64,000 bases of DNA from DAIDKA01 sp035503515 (GTDB lineage Bacteria > Pseudomonadota > Gammaproteobacteria > Steroidobacterales > Steroidobacteraceae). The first letter of the stretch is position 1. Each line of letters begins with the position of its first letter. Below are positions 41,574 through 50,767 of this stretch, one piece after another. The stretch is taken from the NCBI GenBank assembly GCA_035503515.1, contig DATJTJ010000046.1, positions 62,001 to 126,000 of the forward strand, given 5' to 3'. The notes under the pieces were generated by a model, which saw nothing but the letters and a program-made list of their open reading frames with translations, did no database searches and was not told the DNA's origin. Both the position numbers and the translations under genes were made by a program.

Positions 41574-43745
41574 TCACATGTCGCCTCCCGCGTACATGCG
41601 ACGCCAGACCTGATCCGCCGGCAGCCAGCGCTCCGCAAGGCGCTCCGCGACCATGATTTCCTCAGGGGTCATGCGCGCGGAAATCGCGCCGAGGCGCTTC
41701 GCCGCCTCGTGTCGTTCCGACGCGGACGTGGAATACCGGCCGGCAAGCTCGAACCACTTGTGGGCGGCCGTGACGTTCTGCATCACACCGTGACCGTCTG
41801 CATACAGGGTGCCGAGCGCGATCTGTGCAGACGGCACACCTTTGGCGGCGGCACTGGTGAGCCACCGCGCTGCCGCAGCGTAGTCGCGTCGCAGAGCGTC
41901 GCCACTGGCGCATTCGACTCCCAACCGGGTTTCCGCGGGCGGATAACCGTGATCGGCAGCAGTGCGTAACAACCACAGTGCCTGGTCCTCGGCACGCGCG
42001 ACGCCGTCGCCGGTCTCATACAGCATTGCAAGTCGGGTCCGTGCCCAATCCTGCACCAGACTGTCGTGGTCGGTGCTGACGATAAGTCCCCGGTACCACC
42101 GCGCCGCCTCGGCGTGATCCCGCACAACGCCGATGCCCTGGTCGTACATCATCGCAAGGCTGCATTGCGCACGTTCGAGTCCCTGCTCGGCGGCCTTGCG
42201 CATCCAGGCTGCTGCGGCGGTGCCACTGGGAGGTACCACCCAGCCATTCAAATAGAGGGACGCAAGCGCGGCCTCTCCTTTCGGATTGCCCTGGTTGGCC
42301 GACTTGCTGATCCAGATCAGCGCTTTGGCGTGATCGGGCTTGTTGCCGCCTATTTCATACGAGGAACCGAGATAGGTTGCTGCCTGAGGGTCTCCCCGTT
42401 CGGCGGCCGCCTGAAGCTGGGTCCTTACGCCCGGGATGGTTTCAAACATGAGCTTCGGATCGCACGGGCGCTCAAGTATGCCCAGAACGCCCTGTCGTGC
42501 CCACAGTGCCCCCGCAAGCGGATCGCGTGGCACGCCATGCCCCTGCGCGTACATGGCCGATAGATCCTGTTGAGCAGTGGGATCTCCCTGAAGCGCCGCC
42601 TTGCGATACCACCCGGCGGCCTGGGTATAGTCCTGCGTCACGCCGAGTCCCCGGTCGTACATCTCGCCAAGGCGTTCCTCCGCGGCCGCATTTCCTTGCT
42701 CGGCGAGGGGTCGCAATCGCGCTAGCGCGGTCCGGTAATCCCCGTGAACTATCGCACCCAGTCCCGCGTCCCGCTGCCCGGCATCGGCGCGCCAGGCGCC
42801 CATGATGCCGACGAAAATCGGCGCGACGAGTGCGAGGCAGGTCACGCCGGTCAACAGCAACTTCTTCGCGATATGCAGCCGCTCACCGATTTGGGCCGTC
42901 ATGATCGCGGCGACACGTTTTTCGAGGTTCCCTCCGGCGACTCCGGAAACACACGCGAGGCGCTGCGGCAGACAGCCCTTGCAGATTTTCAGGATCGCCT
43001 CGGCATAGGACCGGCGGTCGCAGCGGCTGCGGATGACCGCCTCGTCGCAGGCCTGTTCGCGCTCGACGACCAGTCTCCTGCCGATCCACCATACCAGCGG
43101 ATGGAACCAGAAGAACGCCTCGACGAGCATGTGCAGTACCGCCGTGAGATTGTCACGACGACGCCAGTGCGCGAGCTCGTGCACGAGTATCGCGTCCCGC
43201 TGCCATGGGGTGAGGTCCGGTACGATGGCTGCTGGCAGTACGATCACGGGCCGAAAAATCCCGAACAGGCCAGGCTCCAGGAGCAGCGTCGAACAGCGGA
43301 CCGGCACTGGCGCATCGTGCGGCAAGGGCGAAGCGGCGCGCACGACCGCCTCCATGCGCAGCCATCGAACCAGCCACCAGCCCAGTACGACCGCAGTTCC
43401 GCATGCCCATACGGCAAGCAGTATCGCGGCGACGCCAATGCCGCCGGGCTGCGACGCAACGCCGATGCCATATGGGATGGGCGCCACCGCAGCAGTTGCA
43501 TGGGCCGCGATGAACTCCGGAAGCGGAGTCGACCTTGCGACCACTTCGACCACGGCGGTTTTCGCGGCCAGCTCCTGTGCGATCACCGCCAGCGGTGCAA
43601 CGGGAATGAGGAACTTCAGCGATGCCGCCAGCCAGATCGAATATCTGATACCCGCCCGGTCATTGCGAAATGCCAGTGTCAGGAGCGCGGCCAACCCCGA
43701 GAACACGGTCGACTGCCAAAGATGTGCGACGACGGCGTCCATCAT
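41574..43745 (-). CDS. M56-family metallopeptidase fused to Sel1-like repeats
   Basis: A 723-residue membrane protein. Residues about 1-300 are an M56 (BlaR1/MecR1-like) peptidase: helices at 14-30, 40-60 and 100-125, then the zinc motif VHELAHWRRRD (HELAH at 189-193) and the third-ligand region EREQACDEAVIRSR. A helix near 300-320 follows. From about 330 on are some nine Sel1-like repeats (such as AEERLGEMYDRGLGV and AEQGLERAQCSLAMMYDQGI), replacing the beta-lactam sensor of BlaR1. The ATG at 43745 overlaps the BlaI stop by ATGA. It probably senses an envelope signal and cuts the BlaI repressor; the signal is unknown. Confidence 0.85.
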   Translation of the reverse strand: MMDAVVAHLWQSTVFSGLAALLTLAFRNDRAGIRYSIWLAASLKFLIPVAPLAVIAQELAAKTAVVEVVARSTPLPEFIAAHATAAVAPIPYGIGVASQPGGIGVAAILLAVWACGTAVVLGWWLVRWLRMEAVVRAASPLPHDAPVPVRCSTLLLEPGLFGIFRPVIVLPAAIVPDLTPWQRDAILVHELAHWRRRDNLTAVLHMLVEAFFWFHPLVWWIGRRLVVEREQACDEAVIRSRCDRRSYAEAILKICKGCLPQRLACVSGVAGGNLEKRVAAIMTAQIGERLHIAKKLLLTGVTCLALVAPIFVGIMGAWRADAGQRDAGLGAIVHGDYRTALARLRPLAEQGNAAAEERLGEMYDRGLGVTQDYTQAAGWYRKAALQGDPTAQQDLSAMYAQGHGVPRDPLAGALWARQGVLGILERPCDPKLMFETIPGVRTQLQAAAERGDPQAATYLGSSYEIGGNKPDHAKALIWISKSANQGNPKGEAALASLYLNGWVVPPSGTAAAAWMRKAAEQGLERAQCSLAMMYDQGIGVVRDHAEAARWYRGLIVSTDHDSLVQDWARTRLAMLYETGDGVARAEDQALWLLRTAADHGYPPAETRLGVECASGDALRRDYAAAARWLTSAAAKGVPSAQIALGTLYADGHGVMQNVTAAHKWFELAGRYSTSASERHEAAKRLGAISARMTPEEIMVAERLAERWLPADQVWRRMYAGGDM

Positions 43746-44128
43746 GACGAGCGCTCCTGTTTCGCCAGCCTGCGCAGTTCCCGCTCCGCCGCCTGGACGT
43801 CTTCGAGCGTGAATCTTCCGGCATCGATCAGGTGGGTCATGATCGGCTGCATCTGGCCGCCGAAGAGACTCAGGAAATCGTCGATCAGCCGGCGCTGCAC
43901 GACATTTCGCGAGAGCACTGCCTCGAAGATATGCGCGTTGCCGATCTTGCGGGTGCGGCGCACGGCCTTCTTGGCTTCCAGCCGGTTCACCAGTGACTGC
44001 ACCGAGGTATAGGGCGGCCGCTTCGCCTCGGGGAACGTTTCCTGGATCTCGCGGATGGACAAAGTTCCCCGCGTCCACAGCGCTTCCATCACCTGCAGTT
44101 CGGGCCTGTTGAGCCTCGGCAGCTTCAT
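43742..44128 (-). CDS. BlaI/MecI/CopY-family transcriptional repressor
   Basis: A 128-residue winged-helix repressor: LPRLNRPELQVMEALWTRGT, then LSIREIQETFPEAKRPPYTS and VQSLVNRLEAKKAVRRTRKI form the DNA-binding domain, and the C-terminal part dimerises. It is the expected target of the M56 peptidase encoded right after it. A perfect 17-bp palindrome (44141-44157) lies 13 bp upstream of its ATG and is its likely operator, so it represses its own operon. Confidence 0.93.
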   Translation of the reverse strand: MKLPRLNRPELQVMEALWTRGTLSIREIQETFPEAKRPPYTSVQSLVNRLEAKKAVRRTRKIGNAHIFEAVLSRNVVQRRLIDDFLSLFGGQMQPIMTHLIDAGRFTLEDVQAAERELRRLAKQERSS

Positions 44129-44140
44129 GCGGCGACATCC

Positions 44141-44157
44141 CTACTCAAGTTGAGTAG
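44141..44157. promoter_or_regulatory. perfect 17-bp palindrome, probable BlaI operator
   Basis: CTACTCAA-G-TTGAGTAG is an exact inverted repeat with 8-bp arms around one central base, immediately upstream of the BlaI-family gene. The TACT..AGTA outline recalls but differs from the TACA..TGTA operators of BlaI/MecI, so the repressor may have its own specificity. Confidence 0.65.
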
Positions 44158-44186
44158 AGTCTACGCCGAACGAGTTTGGCGGGCAA

Positions 44187-45089
44187 TCAGGAGCCGTACT
44201 GGTACTGCAGCAGCACGCCTGCGAACACGGCGATCCCGGTGTAGCTGTTGTTCTGGAACGCCGCGAAACAGCCGGCCGGGTCGCGGTCCCGGATCAGCCA
44301 TTGCTGGTAGAGGAAGGTCGCGGCGGCCACCACCAGGCCGCCGTAGTACCAGTTGCCGAAGTTCAGCGTCCGGCCGACGAGGCCCAGCGCGGCCAGCATC
44401 AGCAGCTGCAGGATGCCGATCATGGCCCGGTCCATGTCGGCGAAGGCGATGGCGGTGGAGCGCACGCCGATCTTGAGGTCATCCTCGCGGTCGACCATGG
44501 CGTACTGGGTGTCGTAGATCACCGCCCAGATCACCGCCGCGATGAACACTACCCAGGCGATGCGCGGCACCTCACCCGACTGGGCGGCGAAGGCCATGGG
44601 CACGCCCCAGCCGCCGAAGGAAATCCCCAGGTACAGCTGCGGCAGCGGAAAGAACCGCTTCACGAACGGATAGCTCACGGTGAGCGCGCCGCCGACGAGC
44701 GCCAGCTTCACGGTCAGCAGATCCAGCTGCAGCACCAGGCCCAGCGCGGCGGCGGACAGCAGCACGAACAGCACGATCGCCTCGGACGGCGTCACCCGGC
44801 GGGCCGCGAGCGGCCGCCGGCGGGTGCGGCGGATGTGCGGATCGATGTCGCGATCGGCCAGGTCGTTGATGACGCAGCCCGCGGCGCGCATCGCGAAGAC
44901 CCCGAGCACGAACACGATCAGCACCCGCGGCGCCGGGCGGCCATGGCCCGCGATCCACAGCGCCCATAGCACCGGCCACAGCAGCAGCCAGATGCCGATG
45001 GGCCGGTCGAGCCGCGCCAGGCGCGCGTAGTCCGCCAGCCTTCGGCCCAGTCGGTAGGTAAACGGGGCGGTTGCCATAGCGGTATTCAA
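44187..45089 (-). CDS. ubiA: 4-hydroxybenzoate octaprenyltransferase
   Basis: A 300-residue membrane prenyltransferase of ubiquinone synthesis. The first Asp-rich motif NDLADRDIDPHIRRTRRRPL is near 75-94 and the second YDTQYAMVDREDDLKIGVRS near 190-210; eight to nine helices are seen. ATG 45089 overlaps the recG stop by ATGA. The chorismate lyase gene ubiC is not adjacent. Confidence 0.96.
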   Translation of the reverse strand: MNTAMATAPFTYRLGRRLADYARLARLDRPIGIWLLLWPVLWALWIAGHGRPAPRVLIVFVLGVFAMRAAGCVINDLADRDIDPHIRRTRRRPLAARRVTPSEAIVLFVLLSAAALGLVLQLDLLTVKLALVGGALTVSYPFVKRFFPLPQLYLGISFGGWGVPMAFAAQSGEVPRIAWVVFIAAVIWAVIYDTQYAMVDREDDLKIGVRSTAIAFADMDRAMIGILQLLMLAALGLVGRTLNFGNWYYGGLVVAAATFLYQQWLIRDRDPAGCFAAFQNNSYTGIAVFAGVLLQYQYGS

Positions 45090-47167
45090 CCCACGGTTCC
45101 GTAGCGCTCGCCGGCGCCGATCCAGCGCGTCGTGAGCGGCGCAATGTTATCGGGATAATCGCGCAGCATCAGCTCCGCGCTCTTCTGCACCAGCGGCAGC
45201 AGGTCGGCATCGCGGGCGAGGTCCGCCACGCGCAGCTGCGCGAGCCCCGTCTGCCGCGTGCCCAGCAGTTCGCCGGGGCCGCGCAATTCCAGGTCGCGGC
45301 GGGCGATCTCGAACCCGTCGGTGGTCTCGCGGATGGTCTGCAGCCGCGCCCGCGCCAGGGGCGAGAGCGGCGCGCGGTACAGCAGCACGCACGTCGAGGC
45401 CCCGCTGCCCCGGCCCACGCGGCCGCGCAGCTGGTGCAGCTGGGCGAGGCCCATGCGTTCGGCATTCTCGATGACCATCAGGGTGGCGTTCGGCACGTCG
45501 ACGCCGACCTCGATGACGGTGGTCGCGACCAGCAGCTGGATGCGGTTGGCCTTGAAGGCCGCCATGGTGGCCTCCTTCTGCGCGGCCGGCTGGCGTCCAT
45601 GCACCAGCTCCACGGCGAGCTCGGGCAGCGCCTCGCGCAGCGCCAGCACCGTCTCCTCGGCGGCCTGGTAGCCCAGCTCCTCGGACTCTTCGATCAGGGG
45701 ACAGACCCAGTAGGCCTGCCGCCCGGATCGGCAGGCGAGGAGGATGCGCTGGACCACCTCGTGGCGGCGCTGCTCGGCCATGACCACCGTGACCACCGGC
45801 GTGCGCCCGGGCGGCAGCTCATCGATCACCGAGATATCCAGGTCCGCGTAGGCCGTCATCGCGAGCGTCCTCGGAATCGGCGTCGCGGTCATGATCAGCT
45901 GGTGCGGCATGAGTCCGGCCGCGCGCCCCTTCTCCTGCAATGTCATGCGCTGCTGGACGCCGAAGCGGTGCTGCTCATCGACAATGATCAGGGCGAGATT
46001 CGAGAAATTGATTCCTTTCTGAAACAATGCGTGCGTTCCAACGATGCACTGGATCTCCCCTGAGGCAATGGCGGCCTCGGCACTGCGCCGGGTGCGGGCC
46101 GGCTGGGAGCCCGTCAGCAGCGCGACCGGCAGCCGCAGCGCCTTGAACCAGGCATCCAGGTTGCGCCAGTGCTGCTCGGCCAGCAGTTCCGTCGGCGCCA
46201 TCAGGGCCACCTGCTGACCGCTGCCGATGGCGCGCGCCGCCGCGAGCGCCGCGACCACGGTCTTGCCGCAGCCGACATCGCCCTGCAGGAGCCGCAGCAT
46301 CGGGTGCGGTCCCACGAGGTCGGCGTCGATCTCCCTCCGCGCCCGGCGCTGCGCTCCGGTGAGTTCGAACGGCAGGGCCGCGAGCAGCCGCTCCGCGAGC
46401 CCCGCGTCGTCCTTCAGGGCGAGACCGGGATCCGCGGCCGTGCGCAGCTTGCGCAGCCGCAGGCTCAACTGGTGCGCGAGCAGCTCCTCGAAGGCCAGCC
46501 GCCGCTGCGCCGGGTGGTGCCCGGTCAGCAGCTGCGTGTGGTCCGCGCTGCGCGCGGGCCGGTGCAGCAGCTCGAGCGCCTCGCGCAGCGGTGGCAGGGC
46601 GAGGCTGCGCTGGACCTGCGGCGGCAGCCAGTCGCGTACCGTGGTGCTGCCCGGATCGCCCAGCGCAAGTCCGATCAGCATGCGCAGGCGCAGTTGCGTG
46701 AGGCCCTCCGTCGCCGGATACATCGGCGTCAGCGCCTCCTCCAGCGCCTCCGGGTCCTCCCGCACGCGGCGATATTCGGGGTGCACGATCTCCAGGCCCA
46801 GCGGCCCGCGGCGCACTTCGCCATAGCACCGCAGGCGCAGTCCCCGCGTGAGCGCGGCCTGCTGGGCGTTCGTGAAGTGGAAGAACCGCAGCGTCAGGAA
46901 CCCCGTGCCGTCGCCGATCCGGCACAGCAGCTGGCGCCGCCGCCGGTAGCTGACCTCGGTCAGCTGCACCTCGCCTTCGACCACGGCGTGCGTGCCCGGG
47001 GTGAGGCTGCCCAGCGAGGACAGCCGGGTGCGGTCCTCGTAACGGGTGGGCAGCAGGAACAGCAGATCCTGGACCCGGGTGATCCCCAGGCGGGCGAGGC
47101 GCTCGGCCAGTGCCGCGCCGACGCCGCGCAGGGTCGTGACCGGTCGCTGTTCGGCGGCCTCAGTCAA
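45086..47167 (-). CDS. recG: ATP-dependent DNA helicase RecG
   Basis: A fork-reversal helicase of about 693 residues. A wedge domain (residues ~1-250, with the OB-fold GTHAVVEGEVQLTEVSYRRR) is followed by the helicase core: LLQGDVGCGKTVVAALAAAR (I), ALIIVDEQHRFGVQQR (II), MTATPIPRTLAMTAYAD (III), VATTVIEVGVDVPNATLM (V) and LHQLRGRVGRGSGAS (VI). A TTG at 47167, which overlaps the ridA stop by 8 nt, gives exactly the length of the E. coli protein; the ATG frame start at 47221 lies inside ridA. Confidence 0.95.
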   Translation of the reverse strand: MTEAAEQRPVTTLRGVGAALAERLARLGITRVQDLLFLLPTRYEDRTRLSSLGSLTPGTHAVVEGEVQLTEVSYRRRRQLLCRIGDGTGFLTLRFFHFTNAQQAALTRGLRLRCYGEVRRGPLGLEIVHPEYRRVREDPEALEEALTPMYPATEGLTQLRLRMLIGLALGDPGSTTVRDWLPPQVQRSLALPPLREALELLHRPARSADHTQLLTGHHPAQRRLAFEELLAHQLSLRLRKLRTAADPGLALKDDAGLAERLLAALPFELTGAQRRARREIDADLVGPHPMLRLLQGDVGCGKTVVAALAAARAIGSGQQVALMAPTELLAEQHWRNLDAWFKALRLPVALLTGSQPARTRRSAEAAIASGEIQCIVGTHALFQKGINFSNLALIIVDEQHRFGVQQRMTLQEKGRAAGLMPHQLIMTATPIPRTLAMTAYADLDISVIDELPPGRTPVVTVVMAEQRRHEVVQRILLACRSGRQAYWVCPLIEESEELGYQAAEETVLALREALPELAVELVHGRQPAAQKEATMAAFKANRIQLLVATTVIEVGVDVPNATLMVIENAERMGLAQLHQLRGRVGRGSGASTCVLLYRAPLSPLARARLQTIRETTDGFEIARRDLELRGPGELLGTRQTGLAQLRVADLARDADLLPLVQKSAELMLRDYPDNIAPLTTRWIGAGERYGTVG

Positions 47168-47543
47168 GACAGAGAATGCACTCGATTTCCACGCGCGCGC
47201 CCTTGGGCAGCTGCGCGACACCGATGGCGGCGCGGGCCGGGTACGGCTGCCGGAAGTACGTCGCCATCACTTCGTTGACCTTGGGAAAGTGGGCAAGGTC
47301 GGTGAGGAAGACGGTGACCTTCGCGACCTGCGAGAAGGTACCGTCGGCCGCCGTCACGATCGCCAGCAGGTTGTCGAAGGCGCGGCGGATCTCGGCCTCG
47401 ATGTCGCCGCTCACCAGTTCCCCGGTGCGCGGATCGAGCGGTATCTGGCCCGACACGTACACGGTGTTGCCGACGCGGACGGCCTGCGAATAGGTGCCGA
47501 TGGCCTGGGGCGCGCTGTCGGTGTGGATGATGCTGCGGCTCAT
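47160..47543 (-). CDS. ridA: RidA/YjgF enamine-imine deaminase
   Basis: A 127-residue trimeric enzyme hydrolysing reactive 2-aminoacrylate enamine-imine intermediates released by PLP enzymes. GTYSQAVRVGNTVYVSGQIP near 16-35 and RAAIGVAQLPKGARVEIECI near 104-123 (with the key Arg) are the family marks. ATG 47543 overlaps the spoT stop by ATGA. Its place between spoT and recG is common in gammaproteobacteria. Confidence 0.95.
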   Translation of the reverse strand: MSRSIIHTDSAPQAIGTYSQAVRVGNTVYVSGQIPLDPRTGELVSGDIEAEIRRAFDNLLAIVTAADGTFSQVAKVTVFLTDLAHFPKVNEVMATYFRQPYPARAAIGVAQLPKGARVEIECILCLD

Positions 47544-49735
47544 GGTTTTTCCTCGGTGCGTTTGCGGGCGTGCGCCGCCAGGGTGCGGACCACCCGCAGC
47601 ACCTCCGGCATGCGGCGGATGGAGCGGATGACGACCGCGAGCTGGGCGCGGTCGCGGACGCGCAGTTCGAACTCCAGCACCGAGGTCTCCGATTCGCGCT
47701 CCTCCACCGAGACGCGTTCGATGTTGGTCTCGGTGGCGGCGATGGTCGCGGCCACGGCCGCGAGGATCCCCATGCGGTTGGGAACGTCGACCCGGATCTG
47801 GGAGCTGAACACCCGGTCCGGGGTCGCCTGCCAGGACACCGGCAGCCACTTCTCCGGATGCTTGCGGTAGTCCTCGACGTTGACGCAGGTCTCGCGGTGC
47901 ACGACGACGCCGCGGCCGCTGGAGAGGAAGGCGATCACCGGATCGTTGGGAATGGGGAAGCAGCAGCGCGCGTAGGTGACCAGGAGGCCCTCGGTGCCCG
48001 CGATCGCCATGGCCCCGGGCATGGCCGCCTCCTCGCCCGGTTCCTGGGGACCCGCCGGCAGCAGTCGCCGCGCCACCAGCGGCGCGAGGCGCTCGCCCAT
48101 GCCGATGCGCTCGAACAGCTCATCGATGTCCTTCATGCCGAACTCGCCGATCGCGGACTGCATGAACGCGGGCGTGACATCCTCCAGCGCCAGGTGGAAC
48201 TCACCCAGCGACTGGTTCAGCAGCCGCCTGCCCAGGGCGATCGCCTCCGAGCGCCGCAGCCCCTTCAAGTAATGCCGGATGGCGTTGCGCGCCTTGGCCG
48301 TGACCACGAAGTTGACCCACGAGGGGTTGGGCATGGCGCCCTTGGCCGTGATGATCTCCACCGTCTGGCCGTTGCGCAGCACCGTGCGCAGCGGCGTCAG
48401 CCGCCGGTCCACCTTGGCGGCGACGCAGCGGTTGCCGATGTCGGTGTGCACCGAGTACGCGAAGTCGACCACCGTCGCGCCGCTGGGCAGGCGCAGGATT
48501 TCGCCGCGCGGGGTGAACACGTAGACCTTGTCGGGGAACAGGTCGACCTTGACGCTCTCCAGGAACTCCTCGGAGCTGCTGCCGCCGTCCTGCAGTTCGA
48601 CCAGCCGCGACAGCCACTCCCGGGCGCGCTCCTGCTGCGAGGAGTCGGTCTCGCCGGTCTTGTAGCGCCAGTGGGCCGCGATGCCGCTCTGCGCGACGCT
48701 GTTCATGTCCTCGGTGCGGATCTGCACCTCGATGGGCACGCCGTTGGGGCCGAACAGCGTGGTGTGCAGCGACTGGTAGCCGTTGACCCGCGGGATCGCG
48801 ATGTAGTCCTTGAAGCGTCCCGGCATGGGCTTGAAGACGCTGTGCACGTTGCCGAGCGCCCGGTAGCAGGTGTCGGCCTTGTCGACGATGATCCGCAGCC
48901 CGTACACGTCGACGATTTCGTTGAGCGTCGACTTCTTGCGCTGCATCTTGCGGTAGATGCTGTACAGGTGCTTCTCGCGGGCGGCGACCCGCGCGACGAT
49001 CTCGTTCTTCATCAGCACCGCGGTCAGCTGCTGCTCGATCTTCTTCAGGAACTCCTTCTGGTTGCCCCGTGCGCGCTTCAGCGCCCGCTCCAGCACCCGG
49101 TAGCGCTGCGGATACAGGGCCGCGAACCCCAGGTCCTCCAGTTCCAGTTTCAGATCGTACAGGCCGAGGCGCTCGGCGATCGGCGCGTAGATCTCGAGCG
49201 TCTCGCGGGCGACCGCCCGCCGCCGGGCCACCCCCATGGCATCGATGGTGCGCATGTTGTGGGTGCGGTCGGCCAGCTTGACCAGCACCACCCGCAGGTC
49301 GCGCACCATCGCCAGCAGCATCTTGCGGAAGCTCTCGGCCTGGGCCTCCTCGCGGCTCTTGAACTTGATCTGGTCGAGCTTGGTGACGCCGTCGACGATT
49401 TCCGCGACGTCCGCGCCGAAGCGCTGGGCCAGCTGATCCTTGGGAGTGGGCGTGTCCTCGATGACGTCATGGAGGATGGCCGCGATGATGGTGTCGGTGT
49501 CGAGATGCAGCTCGGCGAGGATCGAGGCCGCGGCGACCGGATGGGCGATGTAGGGTTCGCCGCTGAGGCGCGTCTGGCCCTTATGCGCCGAGGCTCCGAA
49601 CTCGGCGGCTTCGCGGATGCGCTCGACCTGCTCCGGCGGCAGGTAGGTGCCGACCGCCGCCAGCAGCTCTTTCAGCCCCGGCGTGGCGCGCCTTGCACCG
49701 GGGAGCAGTCCCAGGAGCGAAGACGCATAGTCCAT
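47540..49735 (-). CDS. spoT: bifunctional (p)ppGpp synthetase/hydrolase SpoT
   Basis: A 731-residue stringent-response enzyme. The HD hydrolase domain is intact (YIAHPVAAASILAELH and AAILHDVIEDTP, near 60-95), the synthetase domain has GRFKDYIAIPRVNGYQSLHT near 305-325 with the RFKD form typical of bifunctional enzymes, a TGS domain follows (VYVFTPRGEILRLPSGATVV) and an ACT domain closes the protein (GILAAVAATIAATETNIERV). It lies 17 bp downstream of rpoZ. Confidence 0.97.
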   Translation of the reverse strand: MDYASSLLGLLPGARRATPGLKELLAAVGTYLPPEQVERIREAAEFGASAHKGQTRLSGEPYIAHPVAAASILAELHLDTDTIIAAILHDVIEDTPTPKDQLAQRFGADVAEIVDGVTKLDQIKFKSREEAQAESFRKMLLAMVRDLRVVLVKLADRTHNMRTIDAMGVARRRAVARETLEIYAPIAERLGLYDLKLELEDLGFAALYPQRYRVLERALKRARGNQKEFLKKIEQQLTAVLMKNEIVARVAAREKHLYSIYRKMQRKKSTLNEIVDVYGLRIIVDKADTCYRALGNVHSVFKPMPGRFKDYIAIPRVNGYQSLHTTLFGPNGVPIEVQIRTEDMNSVAQSGIAAHWRYKTGETDSSQQERAREWLSRLVELQDGGSSSEEFLESVKVDLFPDKVYVFTPRGEILRLPSGATVVDFAYSVHTDIGNRCVAAKVDRRLTPLRTVLRNGQTVEIITAKGAMPNPSWVNFVVTAKARNAIRHYLKGLRRSEAIALGRRLLNQSLGEFHLALEDVTPAFMQSAIGEFGMKDIDELFERIGMGERLAPLVARRLLPAGPQEPGEEAAMPGAMAIAGTEGLLVTYARCCFPIPNDPVIAFLSSGRGVVVHRETCVNVEDYRKHPEKWLPVSWQATPDRVFSSQIRVDVPNRMGILAAVAATIAATETNIERVSVEERESETSVLEFELRVRDRAQLAVVIRSIRRMPEVLRVVRTLAAHARKRTEEKP

Positions 49736-49752
49736 AGGTCAAGCCTCGAAAG

Positions 49753-50031
49753 TCAGTCTCCGAGACCGAACTGGGGGGCGCGGAATGCCATGGATTCGGC
49801 ATCCGGCATGGGGGCCTCGACCGGCGGCGGCTCAGGCTCGCGCAGCATCTCGGCCGTGATGGAGCCCTCGGCGATCTCGCGCAGCGCGACAACCGTGGGC
49901 TTGTCGTTTTCCCAGGCCACGGTGGGCTCGGCGCCATTGGCCAGGCGGCGGGCGCGCTGGGAAGCCAGCAGTACCAGCTGGAACAGGTTATCGACGTTCT
50001 GCAGACAGTCTTCGACGGTGATTCGGGCCAT
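49753..50031 (-). CDS. rpoZ: RNA polymerase omega subunit
   Basis: A 92-residue subunit that aids assembly of RNA polymerase and binds ppGpp. MARITVEDCLQNVDNLFQLV and LLASQRARRLANGAE are the conserved block, followed by NDKPTVVALREIAEGSITAE. The C-terminal tail is Pro/Glu rich. It lies between gmk and spoT, the standard order in this class. Confidence 0.97.
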   Translation of the reverse strand: MARITVEDCLQNVDNLFQLVLLASQRARRLANGAEPTVAWENDKPTVVALREIAEGSITAEMLREPEPPPVEAPMPDAESMAFRAPQFGLGD

Positions 50032-50061
50032 AAAAAATCCGGACGTAATGGACCTGCGAGT

Positions 50062-50688
50062 CTACGGCACCTGCAGCAGGTTGGCCAGCAGCGGCGCCAG
50101 CTGCGGCCGATCCGCGCGCAGGGCCTCGCCGTCGCCGGCGAGGATGGATTCGAGCTGCCGGCAGGCCGACTCAAAGTCGTCGTTGACCACCACATAGCCG
50201 AATTCATCGTAGTGCGACATGTCGCTGACGGCGTCCCGCAGCCGCCGCTCGATGACCTCCGGGGAGTCGGTGCGGCGGTTGCGCAGCCGCTCCTCGAGGG
50301 CCGCCCGTGACGGGGGCAGGATGAAAATGGTGACGCAGCCGGGGGCCGACTGGCGGACCTGCCGGGCCCCCTGCCAGTCGATTTCCAGGATCACGTGCCG
50401 GCCCGCCGCCAGCAGCGCCTCGACGCTCGCCCGGCCCGTGCCGTAATAATTGTCGAACACCTGCGCGTGCTCCAGGAACTCATTGCGGGCGAGGCGCTCC
50501 CGGAACTGCTCCGGCGTCACGAACCAGTACTCGCGGCCTTCCTGTTCATTGGCGCGGCGCTGGCGCGTGGTGTGGGAGACGGACACCGTCAACGACGGGT
50601 CGCGGGCCAGCAGCGCCTGCACCAGGGAGGTCTTGCCGGCACCCGACGGCGCGGAAATCACGAACAGGTTGGCGTTGCGTTGCTGCAC
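50062..50688 (-). CDS. gmk: guanylate kinase
   Basis: A 208-residue enzyme phosphorylating GMP to GDP. P-loop ISAPSGAGKTSLVQALL is near 10, then SVSHTTRQRRANEQEGREYW and VILEIDWQGARQVRQ. The start is a GTG at 50688 (MQQRNANLFVISAPSG); upstream in-frame ATGs give no homology. A TACAAT -10-like box lies 6 bp upstream (50700-50695), without a good -35. It is divergent from the TonB receptor gene. Confidence 0.95.
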   Translation of the reverse strand: MQQRNANLFVISAPSGAGKTSLVQALLARDPSLTVSVSHTTRQRRANEQEGREYWFVTPEQFRERLARNEFLEHAQVFDNYYGTGRASVEALLAAGRHVILEIDWQGARQVRQSAPGCVTIFILPPSRAALEERLRNRRTDSPEVIERRLRDAVSDMSHYDEFGYVVVNDDFESACRQLESILAGDGEALRADRPQLAPLLANLLQVP

Positions 50689-50767
50689 CCCGGCATTGTA
50701 TCGGACTGCCGATTTTTGGCGTTTATCTGTATTGCCTGAATGGGGCCGAATGCTCATTCTTGGCCGG

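Noticed and set aside
47570..50197. An 875-codon open frame antisense to spoT, rpoZ and gmk.
   Set aside because: It spans three conserved genes on the other strand and shows no domain.
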